Shown: positions 1 through 6,230, numbered from the stretch's first letter. The stretch: DNA of 14,169 bases from Pseudomonadota bacterium (GCA_028877195.1 JAPPIL010000151.1:1-14169), one strand, 5' to 3'. Notes: generated from the sequence alone by a model not told the origin. Numbers and translations are program-made.

Positions 1-149
1 GTTCAGCCCCGCGTGGGCGGGGAACATACCCACGCTCAAAATCTAGAAACAAAGGTTTGCGGTTCAGCCCCGCGTGGGCGGGGAACATCGTCAGCTCATA
101 GATGTAGTAAAGGCCTTTAGCGGTTCAGCCCCGCGTGGGCGGGGAACAT
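1..149 (-). CRISPR. Type I-E CRISPR array, leader-proximal end (three repeats, two spacers; continues past the left edge)
   Basis: Three repeats recur with a 61-bp period at 121-149, 60-88 and 1-27, the last cut by the window edge; their shared bases are identical. Read on the minus strand the repeat begins ATGTTCCCCGC, has loop CCAC, and ends GCGGGGCTGAACCG. This is the familiar I-E form: a GC hairpin (CCCCGC/GCGGGG) followed by an 8-nt 3' handle, CTGAACCG. The two spacers are 32 nt (89-120 and 28-59). The last repeat base is G before both spacers, as expected in E. coli-type I-E systems where that G comes from an AAG PAM. Repeat orientation, the AT-rich leader at 150-231 and the upstream cas genes all indicate minus-strand transcription, with 121-149 as the newest repeat. 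The newest spacer contains a 12-bp perfect palindrome, TAAAGGCCTTTA. Spacer targets cannot be told from the sequence. Confidence 0.97.
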
Positions 150-231
150 ACTTACGGCAACCTACTGAATTTTCAGAAAATTTTGCAACAATAAAATTCT
201 ACCGACAAAATTCACGAATTGCACCGCGCTG
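150..231 (-). promoter_or_regulatory. CRISPR leader with candidate pre-crRNA promoter
   Basis: This 82-bp AT-rich, non-coding segment lies between the cas2 stop codon and the first repeat, which is the leader position in E. coli-like I-E loci. On the minus strand a weak promoter can be read: -35 TTGTCG at 208-203, a 17-bp spacer, and -10 CAAAAT at 185-180, which would start transcription about 25 nt before the first repeat. It also carries a direct repeat of GAATTTT and an inverted repeat AATTTT-CTG-AAAATT. I see only a partial match to an IHF site (CAA-N4-TT around 187-179), so IHF-dependent integration is possible but not shown. Confidence 0.75.
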
Positions 232-534
232 TCAATTATCCTGTTCTTGTTCAACAGGCGTAAAAGAAACCAATCTCATACCATCTAAATCAACTGGCAC
301 TCTACGGTTTGTGCCCATTGTTTGAAAGTCAAAACCAGACTCTGTGCCCGTCGCCCAAATCATGGCAATATTGCCTCCACCACAAAATGCCTCGCATTGC
401 TCCCAAATCATTTCACGGATACGACGCGACACATCACCGACATACACCCCAGCCCGCACCTGTAACAACCAAATTGCTAAACGTCCCCGCAAACGCGGTG
501 GCACATCTTCTGTAACCACAACCAGCAGAGACAC
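232..534 (-). CDS. cas2: CRISPR-associated endoribonuclease Cas2, type I-E (Cas2e)
   Basis: Cas2e of 100 aa. The Cas2 dimer bridges two Cas1 dimers in the spacer-integration complex. The N-terminal VVVTEDVPPRLRGRLAIWLL stretch, the following VRAGVYVGDVS and the C-terminal NRRVPVDLDGMRLVSF are hallmarks of the I-E form and closely resemble E. coli Cas2. The start is GTG at 534-532, sharing one base with the cas1 stop (TAGTG). AGGAG six bases upstream supports it. It is the last gene of the cas operon, followed by the leader and array, so the adaptation genes sit next to the site where they act. The last few residues (EQEQDN) are polar and probably not part of the fold. Confidence 0.96.
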   Translation of the reverse strand: MSLLVVVTEDVPPRLRGRLAIWLLQVRAGVYVGDVSRRIREMIWEQCEAFCGGGNIAMIWATGTESGFDFQTMGTNRRVPVDLDGMRLVSFTPVEQEQDN

Positions 535-1460
535 TACTTGCTCCTATGACCTGCTTCACCAAGACTCTTGGCTGCAGGAATTGCTGGCGGAACAGACTCC
601 GATGGCATCTGCGGTGGTTTAATCTCACCTGCTTTCAACACCTCGTCGATGGTCGGAATAATCTTTGCCAATATCTTGTTCTCACGAAAAGCATCGCGGC
701 AAGCAACTCTTACCTCTCGATCAGGCTGCGATGGCTCTCTTGCCGCAATCTTAAATGCAAGCGGCACAACCGTCTCAAACTTAAAAATATCAGCAATGTC
801 ATAAACAAAAGATAACGCCTTACCCCAGTGAATAAATCCAACCGAAGGAGCATACCCAGCCGCCAACACCGCCGCCTCTGTTATGCCATACAAACACGCA
901 GTCGCCGCACTCAAACAACGGTTCGCAACATCTCCTGCCTCCCACTTGTTAGGGTCATAGTTGCGTCGCTGCCACTTAACACGATAACGCTTTGCCAACA
1001 GCTCGTAAGTTTTTCTAACCCTTGCACCCTCAATGCCCCGCAACTGCTGCACACTCCGCTTCAACGGTGCTGGCTCGCCAAAACGTAACTCATACATCTT
1101 ACGCACCACCTTCAAACGCAAGCCATCGTCTAATGCCAACCTTGCTTGATACAACAAACGATCCGAGCGTGCTCCACCTGGTTGCCCTGTAGAGTATAAA
1201 CGCACGCCCGCTTCCCCAACCCATACCAACAGTGTGCCGACCGCAGCCGCTAGCTTTATCGCCGCATGTGAAACACGCGTGCCAGGTTCAAGCATTACAC
1301 AGGCAACTGAACCAACAGGGATATGTGTGCGCACTCCCGTTTTGTCAATCAACACAAACGCACCATCCTTGACATCAATCAAGCCATATTCCAAAAAAAT
1401 AACGGACACCCGATTCTTCATCGGTAGCGGCTTCAATGGCAAAAATGGTGCATCAGTCAT
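534..1460 (-). CDS. cas1: CRISPR-associated endonuclease/integrase Cas1, type I-E
   Basis: Cas1e of 308 aa, the integrase that inserts new spacers at the leader end of the array together with Cas2. The metal-binding catalytic residues are present: E144 (in RGIEGARVR), H211 (GFIHWGK), and D221 and D224 (FVYDIADI). The N-terminal beta-domain carries FVLIDKTGVRTHIPVGSVAC, typical of the I-E family, and the C-terminus ends SLGEAGHRSK, very like E. coli Cas1. Length matches the family (about 305 aa). The ATG at 1460 lies 3 bp after the cas6e stop codon. It has only a weak A-rich ribosome site, so translational coupling is likely. The start is kept because the family's MT.LPL.P.P.K.RVS N-terminus is intact from this Met. 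Confidence 0.97.
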   Translation of the reverse strand: MTDAPFLPLKPLPMKNRVSVIFLEYGLIDVKDGAFVLIDKTGVRTHIPVGSVACVMLEPGTRVSHAAIKLAAAVGTLLVWVGEAGVRLYSTGQPGGARSDRLLYQARLALDDGLRLKVVRKMYELRFGEPAPLKRSVQQLRGIEGARVRKTYELLAKRYRVKWQRRNYDPNKWEAGDVANRCLSAATACLYGITEAAVLAAGYAPSVGFIHWGKALSFVYDIADIFKFETVVPLAFKIAAREPSQPDREVRVACRDAFRENKILAKIIPTIDEVLKAGEIKPPQMPSESVPPAIPAAKSLGEAGHRSK

Positions 1461-1463
1461 CGC

Positions 1464-2141
1464 TTAAATTCTTTTAATTAAGAACAAACCACAACCAAAA
1501 GATTTACTCTTACCTATGCCTTGCATCAAAACTTGCTCGAAAAGCTTCGGCTCAATAACCGTCAAGACACCTTCAAAATCAACCGAGCGGAATCTAACTT
1601 GCCCACCTCTAGGCATACGGCTGACATGTTCACGATAACCATCAGCTCTAACTTCCTTACCCTTGACCATAAACCCATTCTTGGCTGCACGTTCTTCCAG
1701 CCATTGCCCGCAACTCTCCTGCACCAAATCTGCAAGTGCAGGGCGTTCGCCATAAGGCAAGTTCTTATAGTTGATTAACCTCTTCTTATGCATCACTACA
1801 TCGCAAACCTTTCTCTTACCTTGAGCATCTTTGATACAGATAACAGGATTAGCTCGTAACGAGAAAGCTAACCGCTGCCCTGCTCGCAGGCTGGGAGTAT
1901 AGTTTTTAGTTTCAATAGACCAGGCATCTTGGTGGTCATGTGGCTTGCGCATCGACAACAGGTAATACTTAAAGCTGCCATGTTCAAACACTTGCCGATA
2001 TAAAAAATCGCGCTTGGCATTGCGATCGTTACTAAAAAGTTTCCACAATGCCTGATGCTCACGATAGATGTCGTAACAAAATATCTTAACCAACTCACGC
2101 TCGCTAACTCTTGCGCTCAAACTAATTCTAGACAGATACAT
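1464..2141 (-). CDS. cas6e: Cas6e (CasE/Cse3) pre-crRNA endoribonuclease
   Basis: Cas6e of 225 aa cleaves pre-crRNA at the 3' base of the repeat hairpin, leaving the 8-nt handle, and stays in Cascade. The N-terminus MYLSRISLSAR matches the family. H29 in the YREHQALWKLF segment corresponds to the catalytic histidine region of E. coli CasE (LHQGLWHLF). The last 18 residues contain the glycine-rich loop GIGKSKSFGCGLFLI. The reading frame extends upstream to 2183, but the ATG at 2141-2139 is chosen: it follows a strong GGAGGAGG ribosome site six bases away and restores the usual N-terminus. The gene overlaps the end of cas5 by 14 bp, which places its ribosome site inside cas5. The product should process both the normal array transcript and the pseudo-repeat RNA at 6120-6225. 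Confidence 0.95.
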   Translation of the reverse strand: MYLSRISLSARVSERELVKIFCYDIYREHQALWKLFSNDRNAKRDFLYRQVFEHGSFKYYLLSMRKPHDHQDAWSIETKNYTPSLRAGQRLAFSLRANPVICIKDAQGKRKVCDVVMHKKRLINYKNLPYGERPALADLVQESCGQWLEERAAKNGFMVKGKEVRADGYREHVSRMPRGGQVRFRSVDFEGVLTVIEPKLFEQVLMQGIGKSKSFGCGLFLIKRI

Positions 2142-2874
2142 CACTAACCTCCTCCAGATAATGACATTCACTGCGCTCGGCAAACTGCCAGCGCCTGCGG
2201 CTTCTCACCTGATCTCGCACAGAACGCACTATTGTTCGTTGCATGCCAGCATGCTCAACTGCAAGGCTGTCGTCCCAATAGTAGTGATGCGTTTTTGAAA
2301 GCTTAACAATACCCGCGGTTTGAGTATCAAAATCGTAGCTATCAAACACCGATTTAAGCGTTTGCCCCGTCGCAATACGTGGACATAACGGCAAGCCGAG
2401 AGGACATGACTTGCGACCGAGGTAAAGACAAAAGAGCGGCTGTGTGAGCGCTTGTCTAATTTTTTCTAAAGAGAAAGCTGCATCGCTGCCGTTTTGCCAC
2501 AATGCCACCTTGTAGAAAAAATCTGTGTGGTAATCACGTTGCGATAAGATTGTATTTAACTCGTTCTTGGCAATATCGCACAATTCAGTGCGCCGCGTCG
2601 CAAAGCGCCTTCCCTTCTTGGCAGGTGGCACTTGTGAAGTATGATAATCACGCAAAATACTGCCACGTGCCAGCACACAGACACCTAACCCTAGTTCACG
2701 ACTTAATGCTAGTTGCTTTTCCTCATCGATACGTGCAATGCCAAGCGCCGCAGCGACTAGGCCTACTATCGCCGACTTTGACGGATAATCACGACTAGGC
2801 CGATATTCACCCACCGCAATATCACCCCACGCGGCCATCTGCCCATAGAGCTGAAAAACCAAAAAATCAGGCAT
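2128..2874 (-). CDS. cas5: Cascade subunit Cas5e (CasD)
   Basis: Cas5e of 248 aa binds the crRNA 5' handle and caps the Cas7 backbone near Cse1. The N-terminus MPDFLVFQLYGQMAAWGD, followed by YRPSRDYPSKSAIVGLVAAALGI, is the classic Cas5 pattern (E. coli has ...GPMQAWG...RPTGRFPTRSGLLGLLGACLGI). The frame is open from 2934, but the extra 20 residues lie over the end of cas7 and are foreign to the family. The ATG at 2874-2872 is preferred, with GGAAG six to seven bases upstream. It overlaps the cas7 stop by 8 bp, implying coupled translation. Length is close to that of family members (about 225-250 aa). Confidence 0.94.
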   Translation of the reverse strand: MPDFLVFQLYGQMAAWGDIAVGEYRPSRDYPSKSAIVGLVAAALGIARIDEEKQLALSRELGLGVCVLARGSILRDYHTSQVPPAKKGRRFATRRTELCDIAKNELNTILSQRDYHTDFFYKVALWQNGSDAAFSLEKIRQALTQPLFCLYLGRKSCPLGLPLCPRIATGQTLKSVFDSYDFDTQTAGIVKLSKTHHYYWDDSLAVEHAGMQRTIVRSVRDQVRSRRRWQFAERSECHYLEEVSDVSV

Positions 2875-3961
2875 GGTCGGCTTCCGTAGCGAATTTAATA
2901 ATGTCTGCCAGCGTGCCATTACCTGCGGCAACATTCATAACGCAACTGGCATCGACACACATGCCATAAGCCTTGTCCTGCCGCGCTGCTTCGCTTTCTA
3001 AATTTTTGATAGCAGTATCAAGCATGTTGCCATCTTGCACAGGCTTTAAGAATGCAACCGACAGTGATCGTGGTTGCTGATCGCCTGTCTCACATCTGAC
3101 GTATGATGCTCTCGCACGCGAAGCAAAGCTGTTCTGCTTGCCTGTTGGAGCAATGGTCGTAGCACACTTAATCAATGTTGCCAGTGTTTTGTCTGCTAAT
3201 GCACGATCATCAGACAAGTTAGCCAGCAAAGATTTGCGGTCAATGCACAAGTAAATATAAAACACCCCTGCACCAAACTCTGTTTGCCCCAAATGCCCAG
3301 CACCTGCATCCTCTTCGCCTGTGTTCAAATCATCGACGGCAGTAAAATAATCATCCTCCACCTGCACGCTATGCACGGTGATAGCATGAGCAACCTGTGC
3401 CGCTGCCTCTGTGTTATATTTTGGATCGCTTGCCAACATCCGACCAAACAAGGCAATGTCAGCTGCTGTATGGCTTTCGTGCAATAAAGTCTGCAATTCT
3501 TTAGCATCGCTAGGTTCTTTGCCACTGGCGATAGCATTTACAAGTGCGTCGATTGCCTGTTTTTCTTCAGGCGAAAAATGTGCCAGCTGTTCTATTTGCA
3601 ATTCTTGCAACTCATCATTCTTCTTTTCCTTCTTTTCGCCGCTCTTCTTTGCTTTCTTTGCTTTGCCAAACACACTTGCGATCTTTTCGGCCCATTCCTT
3701 TGCCTTTTTCTCATCGACACCCTTGTCGCACAGCTGCTTAAAAATTTCCTCGCCCATGCGTTTAGTTCTCGTGCCCACATGACCGTCCAAAGCTTGGCTA
3801 AAGACTTCTGATGTGCGCCAGGCGCGTTTCAAACTCTGCGATGAAACTCTTAAGCGCAGCCTGCCTCCCATCATGGCAGTCTTCGGTCGCCCTAAATCAT
3901 CACGATTAAGGTTCGCAGGCGGATAAGATGTCAACAAGTGTAACTGCACAAAACGTTTCAT
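2867..3961 (-). CDS. cas7: Cascade backbone subunit Cas7e (CasC/Cse4)
   Basis: Cas7e of 364 aa, six copies of which normally form the crRNA-binding filament of Cascade. The N-terminus is typical: FVQLHLLTSYPPANLNRDDL, then GRPKTAMMGG.LR.RVSSQSLKRAWR. A TTG codon at 3967 is in frame and overlaps the cse2 stop. The ATG at 3961-3959 is preferred because AAGGAG lies 8 bases upstream of it, and the family begins close to this Met. A lysine-rich run (GKAKKAKKSGEKKEKKND, about residues 100-116) sits in what is probably a surface loop or part of the thumb region. It makes the protein low-complexity there, but the frame is intact and homology resumes on both sides. The C-terminus overlaps the cas5 start. 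Confidence 0.95.
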   Translation of the reverse strand: MKRFVQLHLLTSYPPANLNRDDLGRPKTAMMGGRLRLRVSSQSLKRAWRTSEVFSQALDGHVGTRTKRMGEEIFKQLCDKGVDEKKAKEWAEKIASVFGKAKKAKKSGEKKEKKNDELQELQIEQLAHFSPEEKQAIDALVNAIASGKEPSDAKELQTLLHESHTAADIALFGRMLASDPKYNTEAAAQVAHAITVHSVQVEDDYFTAVDDLNTGEEDAGAGHLGQTEFGAGVFYIYLCIDRKSLLANLSDDRALADKTLATLIKCATTIAPTGKQNSFASRARASYVRCETGDQQPRSLSVAFLKPVQDGNMLDTAIKNLESEAARQDKAYGMCVDASCVMNVAAGNGTLADIIKFATEADHA

Positions 3962-3963
3962 GC

Positions 3964-4467
3964 TCAAAACTCCTTCTCACTGTTTTTAACGTTTTCAAAA
4001 TAAGCAAAAGCCCAATCCTTTTTCACAGCATAACTCCAATAAAAACAAGCCTTGGCAATATCGTGAATGTTGGCGCATCCATCCAGCAAGCGCACTACTC
4101 GTATCAATGCCACATACAGTTCCTCACGTTCACATTGCAACAGTCGCCGAAAACGCAACGGATGGACGGCAGGCTTATCGCCACGTGCCATCTGTTTGGC
4201 TATGCTCACACCATCTTTTGGCATCTGCTGCACATGCGCCAGCATCCCCATAATCAACGCCAGCCGCGACTGCCACCTGCTTTCCCGACCAAAAATACTC
4301 GCAAACTGCCGACAAGAACGCTGAAAACATGGCAACAGGATAACCTCCCTTACACTCTTTGCTCGCCGTAGCTCAGCGCGCTGACCGCGGTCGTCTTCCA
4401 AGCTTTGCCACCACTTACGAAGTTTTTTACCCAGTTCAGTGTTCGCATTAAAGTCGATCCTCGCCAT
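3964..4467 (-). CDS. cse2: Cascade small subunit Cse2 (CasB)
   Basis: Cse2 of 167 aa (E. coli CasB is about 160). Two copies form the Cascade belly, stabilising the R-loop and the displaced strand. The protein is helical and basic (RKWWQSLEDDRGQRAELRRAKSVRE at the N-terminus). W-W followed by the R-G.RAELRRA pattern is characteristic of the Cse2 family, which is otherwise poorly conserved. The ATG at 4467 lies 3 bp after the cse1 stop codon, with GAGG about nine bases upstream. The stop TGA at 3966-3964 is two bases before the preferred cas7 ATG. Position between cse1 and cas7 supports the call as much as the sequence does. Confidence 0.92.
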   Translation of the reverse strand: MARIDFNANTELGKKLRKWWQSLEDDRGQRAELRRAKSVREVILLPCFQRSCRQFASIFGRESRWQSRLALIMGMLAHVQQMPKDGVSIAKQMARGDKPAVHPLRFRRLLQCEREELYVALIRVVRLLDGCANIHDIAKACFYWSYAVKKDWAFAYFENVKNSEKEF

Positions 4468-4470
4468 AGC

Positions 4471-5994
4471 CTATGCCCTCAATTTTTTCTTGATACTGTT
4501 AAGCTTGCCCGCCAATTTGTTCCGTGCCTTAACAATTGCTTTGGGGTCGCCGTAAACAAAATTTTCGCCGATGGCCTGACGATCAAACATCGCTAATGCC
4601 ACCTTACACAAGGTCTGATGCCACACTGCACCATTGTCTTCGTCTTTGCCATCAGCATAGCGTCTTGCGAGTGCATAGAAGCTGCCCTGTGTCTGTTGAT
4701 AAAATTCTTTTTTTAGGAAAGATGTATCGCCACTGGGTTTCTTCTTGGCACGAGGAAACCATGCTTCCTTGATACAGCCAAGCAAGGTGTGAACGCATTC
4801 TTCTGCTGCGGCAGTCAAATTCTGCACATCGGTGCTGAAGTTTGCGTTGTCGATCGTGAATAGCGGAAACTTGGTTTCATACCAGCAACGTGCTTTCATG
4901 TTGTCCATATCATAGCCAAAGGTATAGAGGCGGAACTGCTCTTTAGTTAGCTTGCGTTTATCTTTATAGAGACTGACTACTTGTGCTGTAAGCGATTGTC
5001 CTTGCATATCAGCCACCAGCCCTAACCAATCCTTATAGCTTGTGCCACCTTGCTGCAGATGCAGTGGCAGCTGCTCCTCCTTCTTGACATAATAGGGGCT
5101 TAATGGGTGCTGCCAGCCTCCCTTGTAGTTGATGCCATGAGCTTTAGTTTCGTAGCTAGTAACTAGTTTGTTCGTGTTCGTTAGACAAAGATCGCATCGC
5201 TCGCTGCTAGCTTCATCCCACTTGATACGAATGCGACGCGGCATGCCCCAATAAGCTTGCAGCACATGTGCATCCATCGGTGTGGTTAGCTCATCCCTCT
5301 TACTTATTCTAGTTTTTGCCAACCAAGGGAAAATGTCATGGGCAGCACTCTTGCCGCTTATGTTTTCAGGACAAGCTTGTGAGTCAAAAACATTGAGCCA
5401 GACATCGCTCCACAGGCGGCATTTGCTCGGTGGTTCGGTGTCGTCAAAGATGACCAGCGTCGTCAGCGGCCCGCCACCGCGCAGAGAGACGCGATGTCCT
5501 GCACCGCCACTTGGTGCGTTAGTTTGCAAAGTAAATAGCGCAAGTACCGCACAGCTATGGCAAAGCTTACTTACACTATCACGCTTGACGAAATGGTCTT
5601 TGTTCTCTTTTAGGGTGTTATCGCCAGGAGCGTCAATCAACAACTGTGCAATGCCCCTGTTATCTCCCGCTAACGGCTCAAAATCCTGCATGAAAGAACC
5701 ATGCTTGCTTTGCACTTCAAAGGCATGCAAGTACTTATCTGCTAGCTTTGTTTGTAGCTCTGCGGGGCTAGGTGGGTCTTCAAGCCATTTAAGCCAAGCA
5801 TCATGGTCTGCGGGTGGCGCGCAAGTTTGTAGCAAGCCGATGATGAACTGCCATAGTGCCGCATCAAAGTCAGGGCGCGGTGCATTGAATGCTGTGATAG
5901 GATCGTCGATTTCGGTCAATTGCCACGGAGCGACAACATCAGTGCGCCCGCTCTCGCGTTTAACAGGAAGCCAAGCATCGGTAACCAAATTCAT
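4471..5994 (-). CDS. cse1: Cascade large subunit Cse1 (CasA/Cas8e)
   Basis: Cse1 of 507 aa (E. coli CasA 502) recognises the PAM and recruits Cas3. The N-terminus MNLVTDAWLPVKRESG is the family signature. The strongly conserved GGAGHRVSLRGGGPLTT lies at about residues 163-179, just after the L1-loop region (about 130-143). Two CxxC pairs, CHSC (145-148) and CDLC (267-270), could form a structural zinc site as in some Cse1 proteins. GWQHPLSPYY follows the second pair, as is usual. The ATG at 5994 has GAGG 8 bases upstream. It is the first gene of the seven-gene operon and is preceded by a promoter with a consensus -35 box and the pseudo-spacer match at 6043-6027, so it should be the first gene affected by CreR-type autoregulation. 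Confidence 0.96.
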   Translation of the reverse strand: MNLVTDAWLPVKRESGRTDVVAPWQLTEIDDPITAFNAPRPDFDAALWQFIIGLLQTCAPPADHDAWLKWLEDPPSPAELQTKLADKYLHAFEVQSKHGSFMQDFEPLAGDNRGIAQLLIDAPGDNTLKENKDHFVKRDSVSKLCHSCAVLALFTLQTNAPSGGAGHRVSLRGGGPLTTLVIFDDTEPPSKCRLWSDVWLNVFDSQACPENISGKSAAHDIFPWLAKTRISKRDELTTPMDAHVLQAYWGMPRRIRIKWDEASSERCDLCLTNTNKLVTSYETKAHGINYKGGWQHPLSPYYVKKEEQLPLHLQQGGTSYKDWLGLVADMQGQSLTAQVVSLYKDKRKLTKEQFRLYTFGYDMDNMKARCWYETKFPLFTIDNANFSTDVQNLTAAAEECVHTLLGCIKEAWFPRAKKKPSGDTSFLKKEFYQQTQGSFYALARRYADGKDEDNGAVWHQTLCKVALAMFDRQAIGENFVYGDPKAIVKARNKLAGKLNSIKKKLRA

Positions 5995-6021
5995 GGGATA
6001 AACCTCATTTCGTGGGATAAA
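5989..6021 (-). repeat. Imperfect 13-bp direct repeat around the cse1 ribosome site and start codon
   Basis: On the minus strand TTTATCCCACGAA (6021-6009) recurs as TTTATCCCATGAA (6002-5990), 12 of 13 identical, 19 bp apart start to start. The second copy contains the cse1 ATG, and the GAGG ribosome site at 6006-6003 lies between the two. GGGA/TCCC half-sites just upstream (around 6027-6014) make the first copy partly palindromic. It could be an operator or merely a local duplication. Confidence 0.55.
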
Positions 6022-6043
6022 ATTCCCAGTTCGCTTCTACCTT
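6009..6043 (-). promoter_or_regulatory. Candidate Cascade target of the pseudo-crRNA, upstream of cse1
   Basis: Read on the minus strand, AAG at 6043-6041 is followed by GTAGAAGCGAACTG (6040-6027). The pseudo-spacer starts GTAGATGCGAAGTG (6195-6182). They agree at positions 1-5, 7-11 and 13-14 and differ only at 6 and 12. Beyond position 14 there is no sustained match (only 20 and 24 in positions 15-24). In type I-E R-loops every sixth base of the guide is flipped out, so 6 and 12 are the tolerated positions. AAG is the canonical I-E PAM. Seed-only pairing of this kind is known to let Cascade bind without efficient Cas3 cleavage. The site overlaps the likely -10 and transcription start. Confidence 0.85.
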
Positions 6044-6067
6044 AATAATAAAAAGGGGGCATGTCAA
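6032..6067 (-). promoter_or_regulatory. Probable promoter of the cse1-cas2 operon
   Basis: A perfect -35 hexamer TTGACA lies at 6067-6062 on the minus strand. With 17-bp spacing the -10 would be TAAGGT (6044-6039); TTAAGG at 16 bp and TATTAA at 14 bp are alternatives, so the -10 is weak or uncertain. Transcription would begin near 6032, about 38 nt before the cse1 ATG. An A/T tract lies just upstream (6098-6081 on this strand) and could act as an UP-like element. The AAG PAM and seed of the pseudo-crRNA target fall within the -10/start region. Confidence 0.65.
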
Positions 6068-6119
6068 GCTACTATATTCATTTTTTCAAAAAAAAATTCA
6101 TGCTGACACTAAATAGCTA

Positions 6120-6156
6120 ATATAAAAGGAGAGAAAACAACCCCGCTCATGCGGGG
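6120..6156 (-). terminator. Terminator-like hairpin formed by pseudo-repeat 2
   Basis: The GC-rich stem CCCCGC/GCGGGG with loop ATGA (6156-6141) is followed at once by TTGTTTTCTCTCCTTTT (6140-6124). It has the form of an intrinsic terminator, although the T run is interrupted. It would both end the pseudo-crRNA and separate cas3 transcription from the cse1 promoter. Confidence 0.55.
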
Positions 6157-6225
6157 AACACAAAGCACTTTAATTAGCGAGCACTTCGCATCTACTGGAT
6201 CAGCCCCGCGACTCACGGGGAATGT
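6120..6225 (-). ncRNA. Candidate CreR/CreA-type RNA: degenerate repeat, pseudo-spacer, degenerate repeat
   Basis: Pseudo-repeat 1 (6225-6196, minus strand) keeps GCGGGGCTGATCC, one mismatch from the array's 3' half, and so could give the handle CTGATCCA. Its 5' half is eroded, with a 5-bp CCCCG/CGGGG stem plus a G.U pair and one extra base. The pseudo-spacer is 6195-6162, 34 nt (array spacers are 32). Pseudo-repeat 2 (6161-6133) keeps GTGTT and a perfect CCCCGC-ATGA-GCGGGG hairpin but loses the 3' handle. This complementary pattern of decay fits a single pseudo-crRNA better than a dying array. Cas6e would process it and Cascade would load it. It begins about 6 nt after the cas3 stop, so it may come from cas3 read-through. 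Alternatively it could come from an internal promoter: TGCTATAGC near 6269-6261 is an extended -10 candidate with no good -35. Confidence 0.85.
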
Positions 6226-6230
6226 GATAA

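Noticed and set aside
89..120. The 12-bp palindrome TAAAGGCCTTTA inside the newest spacer as a regulatory site.
   Set aside because: It lies within a 32-nt spacer, whose sequence comes from the invader. Nothing ties it to a function in this locus.
2875..2934. Upstream extension of cas5 to the ATG at 2934, and likewise of cas6e to 2183.
   Set aside because: Both extensions lie within the preceding gene and add residues foreign to the families. The downstream starts have ribosome sites and family-typical N-termini.
5282..6001. A 239-codon plus-strand open frame opposite cse1.
   Set aside because: It is antisense to a clearly real Cse1 gene, is rich in Ser/Leu as expected of a shadow frame, and has no recognisable domain. 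Other long antisense frames over cas7, cas3 and mfd were dropped for the same reason.
6133..6225. The repeats at 6133-6225 as an ordinary second CRISPR array or a simple dying remnant.
   Set aside because: There is only one spacer unit, no leader, and strong divergence from the true repeat. The parts needed for a handle, seed and hairpin are kept, and the seed matches the adjacent promoter, which a remnant would not explain.
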